64,000 bases of DNA. It comes from Siphlonurus alternatus (taxonomy: Eukaryota > Arthropoda > Insecta > Ephemeroptera > Siphlonuridae). The stretch's first letter is position 1; each line of letters opens with the position of its first letter. Made by a program: the position numbers and the translations under genes. This document shows, one piece after another, positions 13,101-25,100 of this stretch. The stretch is taken from positions 49,249,280 to 49,313,279 of the forward strand of contig OX463780.1 in the NCBI GenBank assembly GCA_949825025.1, in the 5' to 3' direction. The notes under the pieces are model-generated. The model was not told the origin of the DNA. It did no database searches and worked only from the letters and a program-made list of their open reading frames with translations.

Positions 13101-16100
13101 TTTCAACGTATAATAATGCGCTCTGATTAAATCTCTACATAATTTTTTACCATAAAAATTTCTCCTTTCTCTCTAACGTATCATTTTGCATTTTTATAAA
13201 AAACGTTAAAAAAATAATAAAAAACAATACTTTCTAAGTTACGAGCAATTGTTGTTACCTTTCTTCCGGTAAATTTTATAACAAAACGATCTTATTGTTA
13301 AACGATCGCGTGAGCGCACCTCGGCTATACGAACAACACGAAGATGGCAAAATTAACTCCCACAACATGCATGCACAGTTGGCTTAATTGAAAATTTTAC
13401 ATCCAAAGATCAAAAGTCACCATCGAGTGGATCTTCTTCTTGACCCGTTTTTAAGAATAGGCCTTAATTAGTGAAGCACCAACAAGCATTGGTGAACGAG
13501 TATCGGAAGTAAAAAAAAAAAGTGAAGAAAAAATTATTTAGGAATAACTTGACGTCACGTGACTCACTGTATTGACAAGGGAAAAGGTTTTCGTGACGTC
13601 AAGTTATTGAATTTTAGTTTGGACAAATTGTACACAACTCGGACATCCTTGCTCTTTCTGTGAGACTGCAGTCATTGTCCGCGGAGGCGTGTTGACTCAA
13701 AACTAATAAATAAAAATAATAAATATATCTCTGCCTTTTGGAGCTTCAAAAAATCAGACGATGTAAAGTTTCCCATTGATTCAGCGTTGAATTTTAATTA
13801 ATAATCAAAGTGTGATACTACATGACCTCTCTACAAAATTTAATGTTAAATATTATATTGATAGAAAGCGTGAAAATAACCTGATATTAAATGACCTTGG
13901 AGGCGTTGTAAACAATGCTGAATATTTAATGTTATTTTGTAATGGATAATTATCATTAAGGTGGCCATATCTTGCATCTCTGAAAAACTTTGTATACTGA
14001 CAATATCTCAATGTCTGATAAAATGATCAAGTTTTTTACTTAAATTTAGAATAAAATGATAACAATATAATTTAATTATTTCAAACGTAAATATTAAGCT
14101 ACCATCAGGTGACTGCATTGATAACGTTCCTCACACGTTGGTGAAACATTTAAAAGTTTGCTCTTTTATATTCAACTTAAATTTACACTAAATAGCTTAT
14201 ATTAGTGCATCAAAGTAAAATCCTCTTTGCAGTCGGTTTCTGACAGAGTGACACTGATGACGGAACCACAAAAAGTTCTCGCTTGCTGCACCAGTTAATT
14301 ACCATTATATAAAACAGGTGCTTCCTGCGAGCTCAAAATAATAACAATTTAATGACGCAACTTCATCTGGAACTTGTATATTTGAAAGAATGCAACAAAT
14401 TCTTAAAACTGGAGTAACATTCAATTGACAATTTCTCATTTTGTGCTTCGTATTTGTGTCAAATAGAGTGGAATGGATACTTTGTTCTTGTGAGTTGTGC
14501 ATGTAAAAATTTCAAATTGGAATTCGTAATAATTAAGTCATTTGGCAACTTACATCTTGTGATTGAAATCTGATTGATCTGAACAAGTTAATTCCATCGG
14601 AACTGCAGTGCTATCAATAAAATACATGGACGATGCACGATTCTGTCAGTTCTTGCTAAAGAAGCAAATTTCGTCTGTCACCCACACAGTGTTCAGAGTG
14701 TTGGTAAAACGTAGTCACAGAAAGAATGAATTAAATGCTGAATTAATTTGTCGTACTTTTAGATGCAAAGTTCATTAATGCACAAAAGGTAGGAAAAATT
14801 GATAGAACTTCAATTTTTATGATAATCTTAATTTGGTTGGCCAACATAATAATGCCTGTTTTATTTACCTCCAAACCTTACTTTAATTAAAAAAATATAT
14901 TTCACTCAAGATAATTTGTCTACCATATACGATGTTTTGTCAGAATGCTTGAATTATAATTAAATTATCAATTATTTCATCTCAACCGCGAGGATCCAGC
15001 TGTTTTTATTTCTTAAATTTGCGTTAAGTTGTGTACGACCTACGCAAAAATATGACGTGTTAATTTCTTACGCAACTTTAGTAAGTTATGGAAATTCTTA
15101 ATTAGTGATAATTGAACACCCTTCGCAGGGGCTCAAGTGGCCAAATTTAAGGGGGAGGGGGGTACGCACAAACAGGGGCGGATCCAGCCCGCGGCTTTGG
15201 GGGGGGGGGGCGGTGCCCTATCCCGCAATGTTAAATTTTGGGGTGGGAGGGGGGCGATGGGTGGGGGGTGGTAATACCTTCAATATATTTTGGGGCGTTT
15301 TGGGGGGGGGGGGGCGATAGCCCCCATCGCCCCCCCCCCTTGGATCCGCGCCTGCGCACAAACCGAACTCAGTCCCTCTGTTTGAAAAAATCCTCGGGCC
15401 CACAATTTGAAGTCACAGTCCAGTAATGCTACACTTCCGGCTACTCGGGATCGTTACTCGCCAAGTTGAGGAGCTTTGTCTGGCAGGAAAGTCGGGGAAA
15501 GTTGAAACAATTACTTTCCCTCTCATTGTTAATGAATTAATTACCTCTTTGTTACGTAAAATTAATTAATTATCAGAAAAAATTAACAAAAGTTACACAC
15601 ATTCTAATCGTTTTATGGTGTCAAGGAATTTTACTTTTTTTAAATACTTCAATTTTTATTATATATTGTTACAATTATTTTTTTTAATTTTTTTATTTTT
15701 TATTTATTTATTTTTTGTTTTGTTTTGCAAACCAACACTTTTTAAGCATACATTTTTATCATACAATGATAGCAATTTGGAAGGTTCCTGCTGGTATTTC
15801 AAAGAACGAGAATTAACGCAGCAATTAGAATAATAATTTCTGTATATTCATTGCAATGGTGTGTTATATTATTTACCTTGATATCAACGAACTTGTTTAG
15901 TAAAAATATTAAAATAATAATGAGAGAAGAATCTTTAACATTTTTCAATTATTATCTCTTGGCCTGCTATTAAAAACATTAAAAAATACTTTAAAGGATA
16001 TTACAGTGAAATTACGAGCTGAAAAATATGCAAATTATTTTAATTGTGTCAAGGTCGTCTTTATGTTTTGTTCTTTTATTTTTAATTGAGTTGAAAGACG

Positions 16101-19100
16101 CTAAATAATTATCTTATTGTTTTCATACCGTCGTTTCGTGTAAACGTACAAAAATATTAGAAAGGAATCTAAACCTTAATGGATGAAAAAAGATAAGCTT
16201 TAAAGAGTCAAAATCCCATCAAATTGTCTTTCAGTTAAACTTCAATTCTGAGGCGACGGTTTGTTGTTCACCAGCATATTATGATGCAGACATATCTATA
16301 TGTAATATATCCGGACTGACACTTCACTTTATTGAAAGTATTTATCTTCAATAATCCTGAGTTATTGCACCTAACCACCATAATAATTAAAATCTATTAA
16401 ATTTATGTATTACGGTATTAGGCCCTTACGATGACGTCATATCCACAAACTATAATAATACGATATTCTTGACGGTGGAACCTCAGCCATGATTACGAAA
16501 ACAAGCTAATTGATTTTATATTTGAATATATTTAAAGAAGAAATTATTATTTCTGAGGATAGTAAAAAGTTTGCAAATTTATTTCTAAAAATTTGGTTTG
16601 CCACGTCGTTTTTTACTTTTTTATTTTACTGTTTTCCATTCTAAATTATAAGCTTTTTTTTAATGTTGATGTATACAATGTAAATTATTTTGTTTAATCC
16701 CACATTTTGCACTCCTCCCTGACACTTATAAGCACATAAAAAAAAGAAAAAAAAGTAAGGCTTTTTTTTTAGTTTTTTCTCTTTCTCTTTCGTTTTTTTT
16801 TTTTTTTTTTTTAATGTTATGTAAAGAATGCCATTGCATGCGCTCCCTTTTTGCGCAATTCTCTGATTAGATAAAACGTTAAAGCCCTCAGTCATTGTTA
16901 TAAGGGATATAATGTTCTCCATATTATATCCATGCAGCAATGTAAAGAAATGGAGGACACTTTGTCTGACCTCGAGTGTCCGGTGGTTACAGCGCAGCTA
17001 CCAACAACAGTCCTCATCACAGACCCCCTCTCGGTCTGCACGGACCGCTGGGTGGTGGCGACCCTCGCAGGCCTCCATTCGACGTCGCAGCGGCCGAGGG
17101 ACGGCAGGAGGGGTGGCTGCAACCCCGGGACGTCCCCTGTACGTCGAGCTGGCGGTGTTCGTGGACAGAGACCTCTTCCGACACATGGCAATCAACTTCC
17201 CGCGAGACACGGAGCGCGAGGTCACCAGGGTGGTGCTCGCGATGGTGAACGCGGTGAGACCTCCCTTCTTGTAACACAACAATGCGTAACGTCATGCATC
17301 GTCACTGTTGTATTATAAATGACTAAGAAAATTCTATTGTTGAAATTAATATTTTTTATACCACGTATTCAACAATCTTTTGTATTTTGTTTTGTTTATT
17401 TTTGTACAACAAAAAGGCAATTTTTATTATTAAAACAATGATAAAAATAATCAAAATTGTATCAATAAGAAACAATCGAAACAATGCGTATTAAGAAGTT
17501 TATTTATTTTGCAGAGAACAGTTTTTAGCTAAATTTTTGCAAAGGTTTCTATGAAGACAAAAAAGTAATGTTCCACATTGTGAGATGAATTCAATTTTAC
17601 TCAGAATTTAAGTTTTAAATTCAAACAACATGTAATTATATATATTTATGATGCATTGTGCATGACATGACAATATATAACGTGCTTATGAACCATTGCA
17701 AGTTGAAACCAGTAAAACTAAGTTGAAAATATTTATAAATATATTATATAATGCGCGTGCATATACTGTATACTGTATATATTTTTAAGGGAAAGTGATT
17801 TTTTGTATAATCAATAATTAAAACATGAAATTTATAATAAAAAAAAAACTGTTACAGTAAAAGGTTCGATTCACGAAGAAAAATATCCAGGTTTCTCACT
17901 AACCACGTTTACGTTCTGTCTAAATCAATGATAATATTATTATTGTCTGTATAAAAGTGAACCATGGCTGCATGATATTGAAGCACGAGCGCTTTTCTCG
18001 TCCCCCGCCAAGCTTCGCTCTGGATAGAAAAGTTAATAGTTTGCCCCTAACTGAACGTTCGTGTGCAGGTACAGCTACTATACAACGACCCCTCTCTGGG
18101 GCGCACCGTCACGTTCGTTCTGAAACGGTTGGAGGTACTGCACGCCGAGCCGGCCGGGCTGGCACGCTCGCACGACATCGACCGCTTCCTGTCCAGCTTC
18201 TGCAAGTGGCAACGCCTCGAAAACCCCGCGACCGACAACGACCCGCTTCACTGGGACCACGCGGTGCTGCTCACGGGCCTCGACCTTTACGTGCAGCTGG
18301 GGGGCGGAGGGAAGCTCGGGGGTGGAAAGCTCAGCAGTCAGGTCGTAGGTGAGTTGATTTAGTGAGACTTTCTGTGGAGCACTAAAATTGTGATATGAGA
18401 AGTCCAGATAAGGTCATTTTTACAAAAAGCTATTGGAAGCTGGAGTAAATTATTCTTACCCGAAATTTTCAGAGAATGGAGAGGGGATATCCTTTTTGCA
18501 GCCAATTAAAAATATATATTATAAAAAATTAAGTATAAAAAAATAAAGACATTGGACGTGATTTTTCTATTTTTACGATGGAATAAATTATTTTTCACTA
18601 ACCGCGGTCAAAGTCAACGAACGAGATTAACCGCGGATAGTGACTAACCTTCATGTTACATTACAGGACTGGCTCCGGTGGGCGGGATGTGCTCGCGTGC
18701 CAGCAGCTGCACCGTCAACGAGGGCCGTCACTTCGAGAGCGTCTACGTGGTGGCGCACGAGATCGGACACAAGTGAGACAAATTTCGTTTCATTTTGTTA
18801 TAGCATATTTGGATATTACCTACAGAGATATATTGGTATTAGTCAATACTTTTCCAGATTTTTTTAACGACCCTTAAAATCGTGCTGCAAAACACTCTGA
18901 CGTCATATTAGTCATGCAAATATTTAACGCGCTCATTGAAAAAAGACGTTACATGACCATGACGTAGCAATTTTTAGGGTTTAATAAAAATATAAAAAAA
19001 CTGACAATACGTAGCTCGAAGCCCTCTTTTAAAATATGTAATAAAGAAATTTCATGAAGGTTGATGGTAATTGATGGTATTGTTACTATTGTTGTCCATC

Positions 19101-22100
19101 CCGACCATCCCGACTGAGGTTTCCACGTTCCCTCAGTTAAATTATGAAAAACCTACTCACCTCTCCCAGCTATGGTGGTTTCTTACAAGAGTGTACCTGA
19201 ACCTCACAAATATGGTCTCCTTTTTCCACCCCCTTCATGCACAACTGACAGTGCAGCGATATTGTTCCAGCCTGGGCATGCGACACGACGGCCCCATGTC
19301 GGACAATGAGTGTGACCCCGGCAGCTTCATCATGTCCCCCACGCTCGGCTCGGGCAAGATCACGTGGTCCGCGTGCAGCAGACGCTACCTTGAGACCTTC
19401 CTGGAGTGAGTTGATGACGTCATTTACACGTCTAAACGTCTTTTTAACTCAAAAACACGTCTCGCTCAAACTGAGGATGATAAAAAGACAATATTTCCAG
19501 AATTTCATGCTTAATAAGAGTAGAGAAATATCTTCTTTTTTACTCGGAAATGGTTCGAAATAGGAGGGAAAAAGGAGGATAGACGTTAAAATTTTTTAAA
19601 AAAAAAATATGAAATTTATTTCAACCGTGGTTCATTGGTTGGAGAATCCGGACGATTTATGTTACAAATATGGGTGAATTTTTCGGTCGGACTCGATTGT
19701 CCACACACTCACACGTGTCACTGCGCAGGACTGAGCAGGCGAGTTGCTTGCTGGATCACAGCCTTCCCGAGCCGGGACTGGACCACGCCACGGGCGGCCT
19801 GCTGCCGGGAGAGCGTTTCTCGTCCGACCAGCAGTGTGAGTAGTTTCTCTTGCCATGCGTCAGTCAGATAAAAGTAAAGTTTTATAATAATTAAAATTTG
19901 AATTATGTACACCTCTGGACAGCATGCACTTTACTTCTGCCTTATTTGTAAGCGTTAGGAGGCGTGATGAACCAAAACTCGTTTGATATTGATAGATCTC
20001 CTTATATCTCTCAAAATTGCAAATCAGTCTACTCTGAAACCCTCTGTCTACTGTAGCTGCAGCTCTATAATGAGGCAGGACTAAAATTCATGCTATACAG
20101 AGAGATACTTGAAAAGTTGCATAAATAAGCTTGGGCGCGATTCACGAAGAAGTTAGCCAGGTTTCTATATAACCACGTTTAACTACACCTGTTTTACGTA
20201 TTAAACCGCCTAGTTAAACGTGGTTATAAAACCCTGGCTAACTGTTTCATGAATCGCGCCAATATCTCAGCTATAATCCAGCATAACAAGTCTAGTCCCC
20301 CCTCGAGGCTTGACTGTTTATACGAGCGACCACTATCGATGTACTTCTAAATGATTGCCAAAGATTTCTATGATGTAAATACGCCATACATTTAATAATA
20401 AAAAGTTCTGTGTCCCTGCAGGCATGCTCAAGTACGGAAGCGGCAGCTCGCACGCTCGCAGTCAACCCCTGGATGACGTTTGTCGCGACCTGCACTGCCA
20501 GAGGGACCGATACACCTGGACCTCGCACCCTGCGCTCGAGGGCACGGCCTGTGGTGCCGCCATGGTGAGTGTGCTGACCCCGGCAGTTAGAGGGCATGGG
20601 AGCGATTTGTTCCCATTTTTGAAGTTACCAGTCTTGTACTTTCATTTTTTTCATTTTTTTTTTAACTCTCAAAAAAAAAAATAAAATGCTGCTCATATAA
20701 TTTATTTTGTGGCATATTTTTACTTTTAACACGCAAGCATACGGTAAAACATTATACATAATAACAAAAATTGACGATGTAAGTCTATATTTAGATCCCT
20801 GCAATAACTTCTTTGGGCACATTTTTACTCTCATACATGTGGAGACTGTCTCTTTTTAGTCTGAATATTGAAAATGTTAATGTTCTTTTTGTCTCGGAGG
20901 CTCGACATACAAAAAGAAAAAAAAACTCAATTTACATACATTATCATTGCGTGCAGTATAACAATATATATAATACAATATTTCTGCTGTTATTTACCCC
21001 ATTTCAAAGTAAATACCCAAAGTTACATGCCAGCTTATTATAAGAACGACCCGCAGTGGTGCCGCAGCGGTCGGTGCGTGTCTCGCGGTCTCTCGGCGCA
21101 GCAGGCCGGATTCTGGCCCGAGCGACGCGTGGCCGGAGCCTGGGGCGAGTGGAGCTCCTTCTCAGAATGTGCCTCCAGCTGCCTGCACGGACCTGGGGGG
21201 CTGGAGGCGGGCAGTTCGGGCATCGAGGTGGCCGCCAGGCGTTGTGATAAACCCAGGTACCTTCTCGACAGGGTTCTTTGTTTAATAAATTTTAATGATA
21301 TCGATTTTTTATTTTTTAATTTTAACTTTGGATGTATACATAATTGTATAAAATATCATCAATTTTGACAACTTGTTACCTCAATTTTAAGAGTAAATTT
21401 TAAGTCTTGAAAAGATCTCGAGCTGTATTCAAATAACATACCATTTAGCCTAAAAATGTCTTAGCGAAACAATGAAGAATACACTGTGTAAAAGACCGTC
21501 ATCTTAAGTTTTAGTATTTTTCTTATTTTATTTGTAGACCCCCGGAGAAAATTGTTTAGTTAAGACTTAAGATCTTTTTAAAAAACATGCAATGGGGAAT
21601 TCTCCTACATTTATTTTAATTTTTTTTTCAGATGCTCTATGCCTTGAAATTAAATGTCCCAAAACAAAAAAGTTTCAATCTTCAAAATTGGAGACAAGGG
21701 AATTGTTTAAAAATCTTCCTTCTTTTGAATTTAGCGCCAAAACGTGACGTAGAAACTGCCTAGCAGGCGAAATTTTCCTGCAATAAATTTATATTTTCGA
21801 TTATCACTCGTAAAATAAACTGATATTGGAGACAAAACTATTGATACTAGGGTAGAAAAACCCGCTGATTTCGATTGTGTTACTAAAATTTATTGCCAAT
21901 CACTCCTTGACGCTCAAATTATGATATCAGGCAGTTGTTGTATGTTAACTAGGGAGTTTCTACGTCACAATTTTCAGGTTTGCGCGCGGGTTGCATACTT
22001 TGCCCCTATTCTAATAATCCCTTCAGAGTCCCCAAATTTGAGTTTAAAAAGTTGAAACTTAAGTCAAACTTATTTTTAATATGTACTCTATCATAATATA

Positions 22101-25100
22101 GAGTAGTTAAATTAAAATTTGAGTTGTAAGAGAATTCCCCATTCCTTTTTAACAGTTGAAATTCTAAAATCTGGTAATGTAATTTCTCAAATACCAAAAA
22201 AATGACCTTGGATGACCTTTTTGCAGGCCGGAGAACGGAGGACGTCAATGTCTGGGGAGCGACCGTCGCTACCGAGCGTGCGAGGCTGAACAGGTACGAC
22301 TTGCTCCGTCATTTGGAGCTCATTTGGTGCATTTTCAGGGGCCCTCTCTCCATATTTACCAACATGTTAAGATTATATCACCACTCCCACTGTAGTATAT
22401 GTAAAAAGCGTTAGTAAATTGAAATTTGTATTTTTTAGATATAATGGAGTATTGACCTCAAGTTTTTTTATTGCAGAAATGGATAGAAGGTGCAAAGTTA
22501 TGCTACCCTGATTTTTTTCAGATTTTTTAGAGCCCGGGAAGTATTTTTAAAAAATTATTGAAAGTTATTTTTGTGACGTCACGAGACGCCGCTCTTTAAG
22601 AAAAAGATAAGACTTGACGCCTCGTGACGTCACAAATAGGACTTTCAATAATTTTTTAAAACTACTTCCCGGGCTCTAAAAAATCTGAAAAAAATCAGGG
22701 TAGTATAACTTTTCACCCTCTATCCATTTCTGCAATAAAAAAAATTGAGGACAATACTCCATTCCTGATTTTTTTGAAGAGGTGAAACATCCCGATTGGT
22801 CCCCAGATCTGCGCGAACGTTCCCCGGACGAGTTTGCGTGACTTCGCTGACGAGGTGTGTGGTCGGGCCAGAGAGGTCGACCAGGACCTGCTGGGAACCG
22901 GAACGCAGCGGGACTCGAGCGACCGTGAGTATATACCGTCCGAGGGCAGCCGCACCAGATTTCGAATACTTCCGGCGCGCGGGGTACCCCGTCTTACTTT
23001 GTTATATAACATTGATACACATTGCTGATGTAGCATAATGGGGCCCGGGTCCTGTAAAGTATGCATTGCATTGACTCATCTATACATACTTGCGTTTTCA
23101 CAGTATTGGCATAGAAAATCATATGTAAAAGGAAGTTAATAATAGAGTTGTAATATTTTTTAATGTTATTATTAAAATTAAAATGTAATTCCTCAGCGGT
23201 GGAGGCTTGTTCGGTGTGGTGTTACAAGCGGCGAGGGGGAGCTAAGAACCGAGGCTGGACGTTCCCTGACGGCACGGCGTGTCGAGCGCAGCCGCCCCTA
23301 CCAAGGTAATTTTTGATATAAAGTTTATGCAGTCTTGTGGGCTCACCAACCGATTGTAAAAACCTACAGTCTAAAAAGAGATGAGAGTTTACTCCTGATG
23401 GAAGCGGCAGTAGAAAATGAGTCATTTCTAGAAATTTTCAAACGTACCCTCTCGCTTTTGTTATTTTGTGGAGATTTCTGCAAGTGGACACTCCATGACT
23501 TGGGTTATGATCAAAATAGCGTAGCAATAGTTCTGCGATATTAACGAACGTTCTGCAGCGCCCGTCTCAGCCGGCGACTGGGCGGCCCCGCCACACGACG
23601 CGGCTTCTGCGTGTCCGGCCGCTGCGAGACTTTCTCGTGCGCCGCGGACGCTGTCTTTGGCGAGGACCTCGAGCTGTGCAGTGGACTGAGCGGCACTCGC
23701 TCCAGAATAGCCAACTCCGTGGTGAGAGATGTTTCTGAGACGTTGACACAATTAAGCCGGTATTACACGATACAATTTTGCATATAATTTTTCCTTGCAA
23801 GAAAATTTCATCATCTTCATACAAACAAATGGAGTTGAAGTTTTCTTGAAAGGAAAAATTGTATACAATAATTAGAAAAATTGTGTCGTGTAATACCAGC
23901 TCAGCTTTAGGTCGTAAACAGTGAGACAGAGCGATAGTGCCAATTTATAGACTCCGTTTCACTAATTTGGACTGTGACTGCATGTAGAAATTGTCAATTT
24001 TTTATTAATATGGCTTTAAGAGTATGGTAATATTATCGTTTTTGAATGCGCATTATAGTTTTGTATTAATTGAATAAAGCTGATTGTATTGGTTGTATTT
24101 TTTGCCCTTTGATGTATCTTACCCATGCATAATGCTTTATTTTTACTTGATATTAATATATGTATAAATGTATCTGGAAATGGACGAATAAAAGAAAATG
24201 AAAATTGAACAGAGACTGATAATCAAAATGCGTGTCCAGGTGTACAACATTCTGACCGACCCGGCCACGTGGGGCCCGTGGCGACCTCTGACCGGGGCCG
24301 GAGGTCAGTGCAAGTCCAACTGCATCGCCCCGGGGCGCGGACTGCGGCTGGTGGCACGCGAGTGCTCGGCGAGGGGTGGTGCGGCGTGCGGCGAGCAGGA
24401 CGCGGGCAGCATCCAACTGTGCGAGCCGGAGGACGCCAAGGTGGGTCACCAAAATATAATGACTTTTCTTTTCAATCGTATAACATATCAGCGATCGCAA
24501 TTTACAAAGTGTCTTACTTTAGTCCGACTTTCACTCAAGACTTAAAATTTAATATTAAGGTAGAGATAATACGCCCAGATGTTAAAAAAAAATCCCATCA
24601 TTCATAAAAATTATGAAATTTTTTTAGAATGTTCTCCTCAACACACCTTATCAGTAGGTAAAATATCAGGTATACAAAAACGAGCTAGTTTTCGAGTTAT
24701 TAATTTTTAAAGTTGACTAATTTAACATGGAGAACTAGCTTGTTTTTGTATACCTGATATTTTACCTACTGATAAGGTATGTTGAGGAGAATATTCTAAA
24801 TTTTTTTTCATAATTTTTATGAATTAGATTTTTTTTTTTAAACATTGGGCGTATTATCTCTATAACCTTAAACGATACAATTTGTCTACTTGTATGCAAA
24901 ATTTGAATTTTGTAAGGCAGAAAAATAAGCAAATGTATAACAATGACAAGTGCACTGGCGTATTGTTGAGTAGATTAGTTATAAATTGCAGTAATATAAA
25001 ATAAATTACATGGCTTATGGCACCCACATCTTTTTTTCCTGCGCCTATGGCACACATTTATTAAAATCAATCTAAAATTGATGTTTTTTGAAATAAACAA

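Larger units (their letters stand above)
11080..16992 (+). other. ADAMTS intron, no gene seen
   Basis: Holds a CRE-palindrome MITE (12158-12475), a G-run hAT MITE (15173-15354), and two short related stretches around 12,500-12,600 and 13,630-13,740 with a shared GGAGGCGTG core also seen near 19,960. No exon recognised. Confidence 0.65.
19729..23721 (+). other. ADAMTS disintegrin-like, first TSR and first cysteine-rich module
   Basis: Exons 19729-19835 and 20422-20564 encode the disintegrin-like part (GERFSSDQQCMLKYG onward, ending GTACGAAMWCRSGRCV across the next junction). Exons 21057-21256 and 22227-22293 hold the first thrombospondin type-1 repeat, with WGEWSSFSECASSC and RPENGGRQCLG. Exons 22807-22924, 23197-23305 and 23559-23721 hold a cysteine-rich part with LRDFADEVCG, CSVWCYKRRGG, FPDGTAC and GFCVSGRCE. 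The canonical ADAMTS order is kept to this point. Confidence 0.85.

Noticed and set aside
15105..15426. Glycine-rich frames
   Set aside because: They are the G/C runs of the hAT MITE.
16936..16992. Earlier acceptor (TGCAG at 16,936) for the ADAMTS exon
   Set aside because: It shifts the phase relative to the preceding exon; 16,993 keeps the frame into RPLYVELAVF.
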